The notes: a model not told the origin generated them from the sequence alone. Numbered from the stretch's first letter, positions 1 to 8,817 are shown. The stretch is 36,441 nucleotides of DNA from Lachnoclostridium sp. (GCA_023667185.1 JAMPAP010000008.1:1-36441); one strand, 5' to 3'. Program-made: numbers and translations.

Positions 1-1
1 G

Positions 2-54
2 AGGGAGGATATGATCTGGATTTTGCATCCACCTGCCGATAGCTGAGTAGTTAC
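2..54. repeat. Left copy of window-terminal inverted repeat
   Basis: These 53 bases are the exact reverse complement of the last 53 bases of the window (36389-36441). With one mismatch the match runs on for about five more bases to the stop codon of the tricorn-like gene. Read outward, both window ends run into the same sequence (GTAACTACTCAGC...), as expected if the contig stops in a dispersed repeat. No gene is visible in it. Confidence 0.9.
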
Positions 55-57
55 TTT

Positions 58-3000
58 TTATTTGAACTTGGAGGGGGTGGCATTGACCTCTTCGAGAAGG
101 GCTTTGACGGCTGCGGCGAGCTGGTTATCGACACCGAGAACTGCGGTGGCAGGGTCATTGGCTACCTTAATGTCAGGCTCGAGCTGGTGGTTTTCAAGGA
201 AGTAGCCTTCCTCGGTGCGATAGCCAACGACGGGTATGCCAAATACGAGCGACGGATCCTGAAGGTCAACCCAGTTGACTGATGTCATGGTGCCGGGCAC
301 AGGCATACCTACGAGTTTGCCGAGACCCATTTTCTTGAATACCCAGGGTGTACCGTGGGCGTTGGAGTAGTTGGCCTCGCCTTGAACTATGATCGAGGGC
401 TTGAGCCAGCGGCGTGAGGGCATATCACCCGAGTGAACGCCCTGAATCTCCTGCTTGAGATATTGCTTTCCTGAGAAGAGCACCTCGATATCTTCGTGCA
501 GACGACCACCGCCGTTCCAGCGGGTGTCAATCACGATACCGTCACGCTCGTTCCAGCGGCCGAGTACGTCAGCATAAATCGTGCGGAATGGGCCGTCGCC
601 CATGGAGCGGAGGTGGACATATCCGAGGCGGCCGCCCGAGAGTGAATCCACGATATGCTCGTTACGTTTCACCCAACGGTTGTAGAGCAGGTTGTTCATG
701 TCTCCGGAGGTGATGGGCTTGACGGTTTCTTCTACATCGTTTCCTGCGGGGGTGCGGAATGATACGAGGGTTTTCTTGCCTGAGAGTCGGCCGAAGAGTT
801 GGGTCATGTCATCGGATGATGTGATTTTATTGCCATTTATGGCAGTGATCACGGATCCGGGTATGAGCTGGGTCTTGGCGCGGTCAAACGGACTGCCGGT
901 GACGATTTCGGCTACGCGGAGGCCGTCGCCATCATAAGTCAGGTCATAGAGCAGGCCGAGTGTGGCGGTATTGTCCTTGGCACCTGCGCCGTAGTAAGAA
1001 GCGCCGGTGTGGGATACGTTTAGCTCGCCGAGTAGTTCGCTGAGCAGTTCGGCGAAGTCGTTATTATTATTAATGTGGGGGAGGAATTTGCGGTAGTCCT
1101 TGGCAAGGCCTTTCCAGTCAACGCCATGCATATTCTTGTCGTAGAAACGTTCCTGCTCCTCCTTGACCACGTAGTCGAACATATATTCACGCTCCTTCTC
1201 GCGGTCGAGCTTCATTTCGCCGCGGTAAGAGATGTTTGTCAGTTTGTCGTTGGAGAGGTTCATCTTCTTCATGGTGTTACTGCCGAGCAGGAAGAGATTT
1301 TTACCCTCGGAATCAGGCTGAAGAGAAAGAGATTCGGCGTCGAGACGTTTAGCCTGACTTACATCTCCGGAGCGCAGTTCTACTGTCCAGAGATCGTAGC
1401 CTTCGTCGACTGAAGCGAGAAAATAAAGTTTGTCGCCATCGTCGGTCACATAGATGTCGCCGAGGTCGGATGAGAAGGGGGTCAGGCGCACTATGCGGTC
1501 GCGTATGCCATCGAGCTCCACGTTGACTTTTGACTTCTCCGAGTCATCGATCTTAGGCTCTTTATTCTTTGATTTGTCATCATCTTTTGAGGCTTCTTTT
1601 TCCTTCTTTTTAGCTTCTTTCTCAGCTTCTTTCAGCAGCTCGTAGTCCTCTTTCGAAAGGCGGTAGCGGTCATAGGCCTCACGGTTGGTAAAGGCGATCA
1701 TGACGTCGCTCATTGAGCCCCATGAAGCATGGTTACGCATACCGTATTGCTCTGAAGCATAGATTATAGCGTCGCCATTCATCACCCATCGGGGGTTTAG
1801 GCAGATATAGCCGTTGTTGGTGATATTGGTTATTTCGCCGGTTGAGGCATTGATGATAGCGATATCGTAGTATGGATCACGGCGGTGAACGTCAATGGTA
1901 GCGGCGAGCCAGCGGCTGTCAGGCGACCAGTCGAGCATTATGTCGCCATCGCGTGCGGTGTATGTTTCTCCTTTGGTAAGGAGGTTAACTTTACCTGACT
2001 TCACATCCATCACGCCTATCTTGTTGCGGTCAACGATCACGGCCAACTTTTCGCCGTCAGGAGCCATTTGCGGGTTGATGATGTCAGTCTTGTCAGATGT
2101 CAAGCGTTTCTCATTAATGAGGGTCGCGTTAGGGAAGTTGGGGTCTTCATCGCGTGCAATAGTTGCGCAGTAGATGGTGTTATATCCGTCGCGGTCAGAG
2201 GCGTAATATAGTGAGCGGTTGTCAGTGCCCCATGTTGGGCGTGATTCTGCTTGGGGAGTGGAGGTGATCTGTTTGGTGGTATTGTAGTCTACCGAGGTGA
2301 CAAAGATGTCGCCGCGGTGAACGAATGCTATCTGTTTGCCGTCAGGTGAAACCACAGGAGAGCCGGCACCCGAGGAGAAGGTGAGATTGGCCGGAGATAC
2401 GGGAGCTTCCACCTCGGCAATTTCCACGTTGACTTTCACAGGTTTGCTGTCAGGGCGCATTGTGTAAAGTTCGCCGTCAAATGTCATGGCAAGGGTGCCA
2501 TCGCTGCCTGCAGAGAGGAAGCGTACGGGATGCTTGCTGAATAAGGTAAGAGCCTTGGGGGCTGCTGAATTGTCAAGAGGCATCGAGTAGACGTTGAACG
2601 ACTTGCCATCGCGCTCGGAGAGGAAATACATGGTCTTTCCGTCGGCTGATATTACCGGGTCACGATCCTCGCCTGCATGATCAGTGATGTTAGTGTGGCG
2701 GCCGGTGGAGGCATCATATTTCCAGATGTCGCGGGTCACTGACGAGGTGTGGTGCTTGCGCCACTCATTCTCCATGCCTTTTTGATCCTGATACAGGAAG
2801 CTCTTTCCGTCGGCAAGATAGTTGACCTTCTGGGCAGGGGAGGAGATAATCTGTGACACTTTACCGCCATTGACAGGCACTGAATATAGCTCCGTGAGTC
2901 GGGCCGACGGAAACATGATGCTTGCGGGGTTATCCTGAATGGCAGCAGAAAACACTACAGCTTTGCCGTCGGGAGTAAATGCCTCGGGGGTCTCGACTGC

Positions 3001-3318
3001 CGAGTTGAATGTAAGGCGAGTCATCGAGGTGCCGTCAGCGTTCATCACATATATATCCTGACCACCCTGGCGATTAGAAGCAAAAGCGATTTTCTTGGAG
3101 TCAGGTGACCATACGGGTACTGATTCATAGTCGTCAGTGGCAGTCAATCGGGTGGCTTTACCGCCTGATGTTGCTACTTTATAGATGTCGCCTTTGTAAG
3201 TGAAGGCAATTTCCTTGCCGTCGGGAGAGATTTTGGCATCGCGGAGCCACAATGGCGTTGCCGCTGATGAAGTCAATGCCGTCAATATTACGAGGCATGA
3301 GAATGCTGATTTTTTCAT
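58..3318 (-). CDS. Tricorn-like S41 family protease with PDZ domain
   Basis: A 1086-residue exported peptidase, likely periplasmic or envelope-bound, that would degrade peptides or misfolded proteins. A Sec signal peptide (MKKSAFSCLVILTALTSSAA) is followed by WD40/PD40-type beta-propeller repeats recognisable by recurring SPDGK and SPDSK motifs over roughly residues 25-550. A Lys/Glu-rich hydrophilic insert lies near 565-605, the tricorn core region follows, then a PDZ domain at about 785-870 and an S41 catalytic domain. His731 in HGVDW and Ser985 in NYSNAHG are the candidate catalytic pair by analogy with tricorn. The length and domain order match Bacteroidetes tricorn homologues. The gene begins 19 nt after the upstream transporter stop, so the two are probably co-transcribed. 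The charged insert is the only odd feature. Family assignment is firm; the substrate is unknown. Confidence 0.93.
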   Translation of the reverse strand: MKKSAFSCLVILTALTSSAATPLWLRDAKISPDGKEIAFTYKGDIYKVATSGGKATRLTATDDYESVPVWSPDSKKIAFASNRQGGQDIYVMNADGTSMTRLTFNSAVETPEAFTPDGKAVVFSAAIQDNPASIMFPSARLTELYSVPVNGGKVSQIISSPAQKVNYLADGKSFLYQDQKGMENEWRKHHTSSVTRDIWKYDASTGRHTNITDHAGEDRDPVISADGKTMYFLSERDGKSFNVYSMPLDNSAAPKALTLFSKHPVRFLSAGSDGTLAMTFDGELYTMRPDSKPVKVNVEIAEVEAPVSPANLTFSSGAGSPVVSPDGKQIAFVHRGDIFVTSVDYNTTKQITSTPQAESRPTWGTDNRSLYYASDRDGYNTIYCATIARDEDPNFPNATLINEKRLTSDKTDIINPQMAPDGEKLAVIVDRNKIGVMDVKSGKVNLLTKGETYTARDGDIMLDWSPDSRWLAATIDVHRRDPYYDIAIINASTGEITNITNNGYICLNPRWVMNGDAIIYASEQYGMRNHASWGSMSDVMIAFTNREAYDRYRLSKEDYELLKEAEKEAKKKEKEASKDDDKSKNKEPKIDDSEKSKVNVELDGIRDRIVRLTPFSSDLGDIYVTDDGDKLYFLASVDEGYDLWTVELRSGDVSQAKRLDAESLSLQPDSEGKNLFLLGSNTMKKMNLSNDKLTNISYRGEMKLDREKEREYMFDYVVKEEQERFYDKNMHGVDWKGLAKDYRKFLPHINNNNDFAELLSELLGELNVSHTGASYYGAGAKDNTATLGLLYDLTYDGDGLRVAEIVTGSPFDRAKTQLIPGSVITAINGNKITSSDDMTQLFGRLSGKKTLVSFRTPAGNDVEETVKPITSGDMNNLLYNRWVKRNEHIVDSLSGGRLGYVHLRSMGDGPFRTIYADVLGRWNERDGIVIDTRWNGGGRLHEDIEVLFSGKQYLKQEIQGVHSGDMPSRRWLKPSIIVQGEANYSNAHGTPWVFKKMGLGKLVGMPVPGTMTSVNWVDLQDPSLVFGIPVVGYRTEEGYFLENHQLEPDIKVANDPATAVLGVDNQLAAAVKALLEEVNATPSKFK

Positions 3319-3337
3319 TTGCAGCTATTAGTTGGGT

Positions 3338-4264
3338 TTATTTACGAGCTAAGCTTTTGCGACGCGGTAGCCAGTCGGCCAGCCATACGCCGATAAGTAT
3401 AAGGATGCAGCCGGTGATACCTACTACCGATATTCTTTCGCTGAGGATGATTGCTGAGAATATCAGCGTCACCACGGGTTGAAAGTAGATATAGTTGGAG
3501 GCCTTTACAGCTCCGAGTTTGCCCACCACCACTGTCCATAGCAGGAATGCGATGAGTGATGCAAAGAGCGCCAGAAACAGGATATTACCTATCACTGCAG
3601 GCCTTAGCAGAAGAGTCGGCGAAGAGATATTAGGCTCCACAGCTAAGAAGGGCAGAGCCGTCACCACGCCATAGAAGAAAGTCTTACGGGTGATAAAAAG
3701 AGCGTCATACTGCACATTTAACTTTCGTAATACCAGTGAGTAAATGGACCAAGTGAAGGCCGAGAGCAGCGCGAGAAGGTCGCCCATAGGCTTGATGTCG
3801 AGCATGAAACTACTATTGAAAATCACAAACCCCACGCCGATAAATGCTATTAGCGAGCCTATGTAGAGCCCGTTGCTCGGGCGCTCTGATTTATATAATG
3901 CGCCGAGAAGCATGGCCGTAATGATAGGCGAGAGTGATGTAATCAGCGATACGTTTGACACCAGAGTGTATTCAAGCGCCACATTCTCGCTTATGTAATA
4001 GAGAGAACCTCCGCACAGTCCACAAACAAGAAATAATCCCTCGTCGCGCCAGGAGTTGCTGGAAAAGCGCTTGTGAGAGATTATCAACATGAAGAGATAG
4101 GCTAAAAGAAACCTGTAGATATATATTTCAATCGGATGCAACCCGTTTTCAAGCAGCACTTTAGTGGATACAAAAGAGATACCCCAGGCAAGCACTATCA
4201 GTACGGCTCCGAGGTGATACCAGATTAATGACGTCTTCTTCCTGTCGGAATGTCTGCGACTCAT
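3338..4264 (-). CDS. EamA/DMT family transporter
   Basis: A 308-residue inner-membrane protein with about ten hydrophobic segments arranged as two EamA halves (about 15-150 and 160-300), the standard drug/metabolite transporter layout. Typical family patches are visible, including VLAWGISFVSTKVLLENG near the N-terminus, ALEYTLVSNVSLITSLSPI at the end of the first half and SNYIYFQPVVTLI in the second. It has short positively charged ends. The substrate cannot be told from sequence; DMT members export amino acids, nucleotides or small metabolites. It is first in a two-gene minus-strand unit with the tricorn-like protease and has a TATCTTTG -7 box about 28 nt upstream. Confidence 0.88.
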   Translation of the reverse strand: MSRRHSDRKKTSLIWYHLGAVLIVLAWGISFVSTKVLLENGLHPIEIYIYRFLLAYLFMLIISHKRFSSNSWRDEGLFLVCGLCGGSLYYISENVALEYTLVSNVSLITSLSPIITAMLLGALYKSERPSNGLYIGSLIAFIGVGFVIFNSSFMLDIKPMGDLLALLSAFTWSIYSLVLRKLNVQYDALFITRKTFFYGVVTALPFLAVEPNISSPTLLLRPAVIGNILFLALFASLIAFLLWTVVVGKLGAVKASNYIYFQPVVTLIFSAIILSERISVVGITGCILILIGVWLADWLPRRKSLARK

Positions 4265-4292
4265 GGTAAACAGCGGTTGGTGAATTTCATTG

Positions 4293-4300
4293 CAAAGATA
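4293..4300 (-). promoter_or_regulatory. -7 box for the EamA transporter gene
   Basis: The minus strand reads TATCTTTG, an exact match to the Bacteroidetes -7 consensus TAnnTTTG, 28 nt before the ATG. I see no convincing TTTG -33 element at the usual 19-21 nt spacing. Confidence 0.6.
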
Positions 4301-4376
4301 ATGAATGTCTACGAAAAATCCACCTGATTTTTTAAACTTTTCGCCATGGTTAAGCGTCTATATTGTATCCGGTGGA

Positions 4377-4407
4377 TTGTATAGAATCGTCGGAATTTAT
4401 ATCTTTG
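4377..4407 (+). promoter_or_regulatory. Promoter of the OmpA-like lipoprotein gene
   Basis: TTG at 4377-4379 and TATCTTTG at 4400-4407 are separated by 20 nt, the Bacteroidetes sigma-ABfr arrangement. Transcription would start near 4412-4415 and leave an AT-rich leader of about 35 nt before the ATG at 4447. It is divergent from the EamA promoter about 100 bp away. Confidence 0.75.
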
Positions 4408-4446
4408 CAGTCAAATTAACATTTTTAACTATTTAAATTAAAATTT

Positions 4447-5148
4447 ATGAAATGTCTTAAATTCTTAGGTACATTAGGGATGGCACTCGCAGTGCTTCTT
4501 TCTACGGGATGCTCGTCAATGACCAATACAGGTAAAGGCGCCCTTATCGGCGGCGGTGGTGGTACTGCCCTCGGAGCAGGCCTCGGCGCGCTGATTGGCG
4601 GCGGCAAAGGTGCAGCCATCGGTGCAGCCATCGGCGCAGGTGTAGGTGCAGGCGCAGGTGCTCTCATCGGTAAGAAGATGGACAAGCAGCAAGCCGAGCT
4701 TAAGGCTCAGCTCGCCAAGCAGGCTGAGGTTGAGCAGGTGACAGATAAAAATGGCCTTCAGGCTATCAAGGTTACCTTCGAAGGTGGTATTCTTTTCCCT
4801 ACCAACGGCACTACTCTCAGCTCTCAGGCTAAAACTGACCTCACTGCATTTGCTTCAAATCTTATCGCCAATCCCGGCACTGACGTGAAAATCATCGGTT
4901 ACACTGACGATACCGGTACACTTGCCGTCAACGAGCGCGTAGCTACCGGACGTGCTGATGCCGTGCGCAACTATCTGCTCAACAGTGGCGTATCAGGCAC
5001 ACGCCTCTCTGCTGAAGGTCTGCCTATGCAGGACTATGTAGCCTCTAATGCTACTCCCGAAGGACGTGCTCAAAACCGCCGTGTAGAGGTTTACATCACA
5101 GCCAGCGAAGAAATGATCAACGAAGCCAACGCCGGCACTCTCAAGTAA
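4447..5148 (+). CDS. OmpA-family lipoprotein with glycine-zipper segment
   Basis: A 233-residue envelope lipoprotein likely tethering the outer membrane to peptidoglycan. The signal peptide ends in a lipobox (LSTGC, lipidated Cys22). Residues about 30-75 are an extreme Gly/Ala-rich glycine-zipper stretch with repeated GALIGGG- and GAAIGAG-type units, followed by a short charged helix (KKMDKQQAELKAQLAKQ). The C-terminal half, about 100-225, is an OmpA/MotB peptidoglycan-binding domain, with GYTDDTG, GRADAVRNYLLNSGV and GRAQNRRVEVYI matching the family. It is monocistronic, with its own promoter upstream and hairpins downstream. The length and architecture are usual for Bacteroidales YiaD/OmpA-type lipoproteins. 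Confidence 0.92.
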   Translation: MKCLKFLGTLGMALAVLLSTGCSSMTNTGKGALIGGGGGTALGAGLGALIGGGKGAAIGAAIGAGVGAGAGALIGKKMDKQQAELKAQLAKQAEVEQVTDKNGLQAIKVTFEGGILFPTNGTTLSSQAKTDLTAFASNLIANPGTDVKIIGYTDDTGTLAVNERVATGRADAVRNYLLNSGVSGTRLSAEGLPMQDYVASNATPEGRAQNRRVEVYITASEEMINEANAGTLK

Positions 5149-5171
5149 TATTTCCTGACTCATAATACATT

Positions 5172-5201
5172 GGAGCCGCGGCAGCAATCTGTCGCGGCTC
5201 C
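5172..5201 (+). terminator. Strong hairpin after the OmpA-like lipoprotein gene
   Basis: A 13-bp stem (GGAGCCGCGGCAG pairing with CTGTCGCGGCTCC, one G-U pair) closes a CAAT loop, 23 nt after the stop codon. There is no T-run directly after it, so termination is probable but not certain. Confidence 0.65.
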
Positions 5202-5222
5202 GTTGCTAAGTGACGATAAAAA

Positions 5223-5258
5223 ATAACACCGTCATCGCCCGGGCGATGACGGTGTTAT
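5223..5258. terminator. Perfect 36-bp palindrome between convergent genes
   Basis: The halves, starting ATAACACCGTC and ending GACGGTGTTAT, are exact reverse complements around a central CCCGGG. AT-rich bases flank it (AAAA before, TATAAAGTTT after). Lying between the plus-strand lipoprotein gene and the minus-strand thioredoxin gene, it is well placed as a bidirectional terminator. The remaining bases, 5259-5348, show no gene or clear signal. Confidence 0.65.
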
Positions 5259-5348
5259 AAAGTTTCTCTACAAAATTGTTGTTTTCAAGCTCGATGCAGC
5301 CTCGCGGCTCGTCGGGGGAAGTGAGGGGGAGGAGTTGTCGAGATAGAA

Positions 5349-5645
5349 TCAAACGTGTTCTTTGACTTTAGCCTCAAGGATTTCAAGCTGCTGGAGTCCG
5401 GATGCGCGCCATACTGGTTCACCTTTCTTGAAGATCACAAGTGTAGGGATGGACCGTATCTGATAGCGGGCTGATACTTCCTGATTGCGGTCAACATCAA
5501 TCTTGATGATGTTGGCGATGTCGCCGATTTTAGCTTTGAGCTGTTCAAGGATCGGGGCTTGCATTTTACATGGACCGCACCATGTGGCGAAGAAGTCGAC
5601 GAGGGTCGGCTTGTCACTGTTGATTATTTCATTAAAGTCGTTCAT
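5349..5645 (-). CDS. trxA: Thioredoxin
   Basis: A 98-residue cytosolic disulfide oxidoreductase of thioredoxin size. The redox motif WCGPC is at residues 22-26 (Cys23, Cys26) after VDFFAT, and the cis-proline loop SIPTLVIFKKGEP follows. There is no signal peptide, so it is a cytoplasmic thioredoxin rather than an exported TlpA-type protein. It stands alone on the minus strand between a terminator palindrome and the divergent dapA gene. A degenerate -7 box (TTCATTTG, minus strand of 5670-5677) lies about 24 nt upstream and is too weak to list separately. The paralogue identity (trxA versus another thioredoxin) cannot be fixed here. Confidence 0.93.
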   Translation of the reverse strand: MNDFNEIINSDKPTLVDFFATWCGPCKMQAPILEQLKAKIGDIANIIKIDVDRNQEVSARYQIRSIPTLVIFKKGEPVWRASGLQQLEILEAKVKEHV

Positions 5646-5720
5646 AAGTCAAAATGAATTTTAGTTCTGCAAATGAAACAATCTTACAGCCCTAAATGTT
5701 CACATATCAAAAAAAATGGT

Positions 5721-5728
5721 TAATTTTG
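5721..5728 (+). promoter_or_regulatory. -7 box of the dapA promoter
   Basis: TAATTTTG matches TAnnTTTG and lies 23 nt before the ATG at 5752. It sits inside the 5' end of the longer reading frame that could start at 5716, so a transcript from here cannot encode that longer form. No clear -33 element is seen. Confidence 0.6.
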
Positions 5729-5751
5729 CCATATTAAAAACAGATATATTT

Positions 5752-6645
5752 ATGTCACATCATATATTCCGAGGACAAGGCATAGCGCTGGCTACACCAT
5801 TTGCCGATGATGGCAGTATCGATACTGCCGTCCTTGGACGTCATGTAGATTCTCTATGCAATGCCGGGGTGGATTTCATAGTGGCTCTTGGCACTACGGC
5901 AGAGACTCCTACTCTTTCGGCCGAAGAGAAGCAGCTGGTGGTGGACACAGTGCGCGGTCATGCCGGGAGTGTTCCGGTGGTTGTAGGCATCGGCGGAAAT
6001 TGCACTGCCAACGTTGTCAATGAGATCCGTCATACTGATTTCAATGGGATCAGTGCTATACTTTCAGTGGCTCCTTACTACAACAAGCCATCGCAGCGCG
6101 GGCTATACGGTCATTTTGCAGCTATAGCCGAGGCGTGCCCTGTAGATGTAATATTATATAATGTGCCTTCACGTACGGGGGTAAATGTAGAAGCTGCTAC
6201 AACACTTGCTCTGGCGGAAGCTTATCCTGACAAGGTAGTAGCTATCAAGGAGGCATCAGGTCGACTGGAGCAGGCCGAGACTATCCTTAACCGTCGTCAC
6301 GATGGCTTCAGTGTGCTTTCCGGCGATGATTCACTTGCCCACTCGATGATAAAGATGGGCGCTGATGGCGTAATTTCGGTGCTTGGAAATGTGTTCCCCG
6401 AGAAATTTGGTCGTATGATATATGCTACGCTCGATGGTGAAATTGAAGATGCCGCGTTGATACATCAGAGTTTCTCGGCGCTTTATTCGCTACTGTTTCG
6501 TGATGGCAATCCATCGGGCGTGAAGGCGGCACTCTCGTGCGTAATACCCGGATATAAAGAAAATCTCCGGCTGCCTCTTGTGCCCGTGTCAGATGAGACG
6601 AGGGCCGAAATTGCCGATTTCATAAAATCGTTCGAAAATGGATAA
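5752..6645 (+). CDS. dapA: 4-hydroxy-tetrahydrodipicolinate synthase
   Basis: This enzyme condenses pyruvate with aspartate semialdehyde in the first committed step of lysine and meso-diaminopimelate synthesis. It is a cytosolic class I aldolase. With the start used here the protein has 297 residues, the normal size. GTTAE (about 47-51), the YYNKPSQRGLY segment, Tyr136 in YNVPSRTG and the Schiff-base Lys166 in AIKEASG are all present. An upstream ATG at 5716 would add 12 residues, but a -7 promoter box lies within that extension and DapA proteins normally begin just before the GxxxAxxTPF strand, so 5752 is preferred. The next gene overlaps its end by 8 nt. Confidence 0.95.
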   Translation: MSHHIFRGQGIALATPFADDGSIDTAVLGRHVDSLCNAGVDFIVALGTTAETPTLSAEEKQLVVDTVRGHAGSVPVVVGIGGNCTANVVNEIRHTDFNGISAILSVAPYYNKPSQRGLYGHFAAIAEACPVDVILYNVPSRTGVNVEAATTLALAEAYPDKVVAIKEASGRLEQAETILNRRHDGFSVLSGDDSLAHSMIKMGADGVISVLGNVFPEKFGRMIYATLDGEIEDAALIHQSFSALYSLLFRDGNPSGVKAALSCVIPGYKENLRLPLVPVSDETRAEIADFIKSFENG

Positions 6646-7219
6646 GTTTGAATCTCTCCGTAACTTGTTGATAGCAAATCGCTCAGTCAGGCGGTTTGAT
6701 AATTCGCGTCGTATCTCCTGCTCCACCGTCGAAGAGCTGGTGGAGTTGACCCGCTATTGTGCTTCTGGCAGAAATCTGCAACCGCTTCGTTATAGGATAG
6801 TCACTGATTCGGCTGAATGTGAAGCTCTATTCCCTCTCCTTGCATGGGCCGGATATTATACTGACTGGGATGGGCCGGCGGAAATGGAACGCCCTGTAGC
6901 CTATCTCGTGCAGTGCCTTGATACCGAGCTGACTAAAAATTGCCTGTGTGACGATGGGCTTCAACTCGAAGCCATCACTCTCGGCGCCACGGCGCGGGGG
7001 ATTGCGGGATGTATCATAAAATCGTTCAATAAAGCGGGTCTGCAATCAGCTCTTAATCTTGCCGAGCGATACGAGCCGCGATATGTACTTGCTTTAGGTT
7101 ATCCGGCTGAAAAAGTTAAGATTGTAGAACTTGGCACAGATGGCGACTATAAATACTATCGCGATAAAGACTCTACGCAATGCGTCCCCAAACGACAGCT
7201 GTCCGATCTAATTATATAA
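6638..7219 (+). CDS. Nitroreductase family protein
   Basis: A 193-residue FMN-dependent oxidoreductase-like protein. RSVRRFD at about 15-21 and the NLQPLRYRIV segment near 46-55 match the FMN-binding elements of the nitroreductase fold, and ALGYPAEKVKIVEL near residues 160-175 matches the usual C-terminal strand. The natural substrate is unknown. It begins 8 nt inside dapA, so translation is probably coupled. It is not evident that it has any role in lysine synthesis. The length is typical of the small nitroreductases of Bacteroidales. Confidence 0.82.
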   Translation: MDKFESLRNLLIANRSVRRFDNSRRISCSTVEELVELTRYCASGRNLQPLRYRIVTDSAECEALFPLLAWAGYYTDWDGPAEMERPVAYLVQCLDTELTKNCLCDDGLQLEAITLGATARGIAGCIIKSFNKAGLQSALNLAERYEPRYVLALGYPAEKVKIVELGTDGDYKYYRDKDSTQCVPKRQLSDLII

Positions 7220-7229
7220 ATTTAATATT

Positions 7230-8777
7230 ATGAAATACCCTATAGGAATACAGACATTTTCTCAGATTATAGAGAACGGTTATGTGTATGTCGACAAGAC
7301 GGAATATATCTATAATCTTATCAATCAGGGCAAATACTACTTTCTGAGCCGTCCCCGTCGGTTTGGAAAGAGCCTGCTGCTGTCGACAATCGAGGCTGTG
7401 TTTCAGGGTAGACGCGAGCTGTTTGACGGGCTTTTCATCGCCGGGACTGACTGGAAGTGGGAGAAGCATCCGGTGTTTCACTTCATGCTCAACGGCCAGG
7501 ACTATAGCTCGGTAGACAGGCTCGATGAGAAACTCGGATACTATCTCGGAAAGTGGGAGGAGGAGTATGGCATCCCTGACGGCAGTACGATGTCAGTGGC
7601 TATCCGTTTCACCAATCTGATCAGCAGCGTCAGCGAAAAGACAGGCCGAAAGGTGGTAATTCTCATCGATGAGTATGACCAGCCGCTGCTTCAGAACGTA
7701 GAGCAAGGTAAGGAGGATCTTCATCAGGCTATGCGCGAACATCTTCAGGCTTTTTACTCGGTAATGAAAGCGCAGGATGCTTATATACAGTTTGCGATCC
7801 TTACGGGTATCACCAAATTCAGCAAGGTAAGTGTGTTCAGCGGCCTCAACAATCTGAAGGACATTACTCTTGATCCCCGTGTCAATGCCATCTGCGGCAT
7901 CAGCGAATCAGAGCTCACCGAGTATTTTTCCGATAGCATCTCAGATCTCGCCAAGGCAATAGGCTCAACCATCGAAGATACTAAGGAAAAGCTTAAATCA
8001 GAATACGATGGTTATCACTTTGCAGCCACAGGAGAAGGAGTATATAACCCCTTCAGCCTGCTCAATACATTCGATATGCAGCAGTTCAGCCATTACTGGT
8101 TTGAGAGCGGCACGCCATCATTCTTGATAAAGCTTTTGCGCTCAAGCGATTGGTTGCTCTCGGATATCAGCGGCTGCACTTGCAGCGAGTCAGAGCTCAA
8201 AGGCTCTGACATCTACCGCAGCAACCCTATCCCCATGCTCTTCCAAAGCGGCTACCTCACAATCAAGGGTTACGACCCCGAGTTCAAGGAATACACCCTC
8301 GATTATCCTAACGAAGAGGTTGCCGAAGGATTCTCAAGCGATTTATTAAAATCTTATTCAGGGATCAAAAATTCAGAATCTGTTATAAAACAGTTCATAA
8401 GAGCCGTAAGAAGTGGTAATGCTGACGGATTCATGGCTGCGCTTCAGTCATTACTATCGGATGTGCCTTATGACCAAATTCTTAACAAGGAGTTGCATTA
8501 TGAAAACATAATGTTTCTCATCATGAAGCTGATGGGATTTTACACCCACACTGAATATAAGACATCTGATGGCCGTATCGATATGGTAATCAAGACTGAC
8601 CATTATATTTACATCATGGAATTTAAGCTGAACGGCACCGCCGAGGAAGCCATGTCGCAGATTCGAGCTAAGGACTACGTCCGTCCGTTTGTCGGTGAAG
8701 GCCGAGAGATTATCCTTATCGGCGCAGCCTTCAGCCCTGACACCCGCCGCCTTGACTCCTGGCTCATAAGTAAATAA
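7230..8777 (+). CDS. AAA-ATPase-like protein with C-terminal PD-(D/E)XK nuclease domain
   Basis: A 515-residue protein of the AAA-ATPase_like plus PDDEXK_9 family (formerly DUF1703), abundant and multi-copy in Bacteroidetes. The N-terminal YPIGIQTFSQIIENGYVYVD segment is diagnostic. A modified Walker A, SRPRRFGKS, lies at 40-48 and a Walker B, VVILIDEYD, at 142-150. The C-terminal nuclease motif is D451...E464-x-K466 (GRIDMVIK then MEFKLNG). Whether it acts on DNA in transposition, defence or RNA processing is not established for the family. It starts 10 nt after the nitroreductase stop, so it is read from the dapA transcript unless a hidden promoter exists. The frame is intact. Confidence 0.9.
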   Translation: MKYPIGIQTFSQIIENGYVYVDKTEYIYNLINQGKYYFLSRPRRFGKSLLLSTIEAVFQGRRELFDGLFIAGTDWKWEKHPVFHFMLNGQDYSSVDRLDEKLGYYLGKWEEEYGIPDGSTMSVAIRFTNLISSVSEKTGRKVVILIDEYDQPLLQNVEQGKEDLHQAMREHLQAFYSVMKAQDAYIQFAILTGITKFSKVSVFSGLNNLKDITLDPRVNAICGISESELTEYFSDSISDLAKAIGSTIEDTKEKLKSEYDGYHFAATGEGVYNPFSLLNTFDMQQFSHYWFESGTPSFLIKLLRSSDWLLSDISGCTCSESELKGSDIYRSNPIPMLFQSGYLTIKGYDPEFKEYTLDYPNEEVAEGFSSDLLKSYSGIKNSESVIKQFIRAVRSGNADGFMAALQSLLSDVPYDQILNKELHYENIMFLIMKLMGFYTHTEYKTSDGRIDMVIKTDHYIYIMEFKLNGTAEEAMSQIRAKDYVRPFVGEGREIILIGAAFSPDTRRLDSWLISK

Positions 8778-8790
8778 TTAATAAAAACAA

Positions 8791-8817
8791 ACGGGACGGC
8801 TCATAGAACCATCCCGT
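8791..8817. terminator. Bidirectional terminator between convergent genes
   Basis: ACGGGACGG pairs with CCATCCCGT (one mismatch) around a 9-nt loop. On the minus strand the stem is followed by TTTGTTTTTATT, a good U-tract for the phosphohexomutase gene. On the plus strand AAAATTTTG follows, a weaker signal for the AAA/nuclease gene. Confidence 0.75.

Noticed and set aside
4425-4685. Proline/alanine-rich 86-residue frame on the minus strand
   Set aside because: It is the antisense shadow of the glycine-zipper codons of the OmpA-like lipoprotein gene and has no start signal of its own.
5716-5751. Longer dapA start
   Set aside because: A TAATTTTG -7 box lies inside the extension and the added residues do not belong to the DapA fold.
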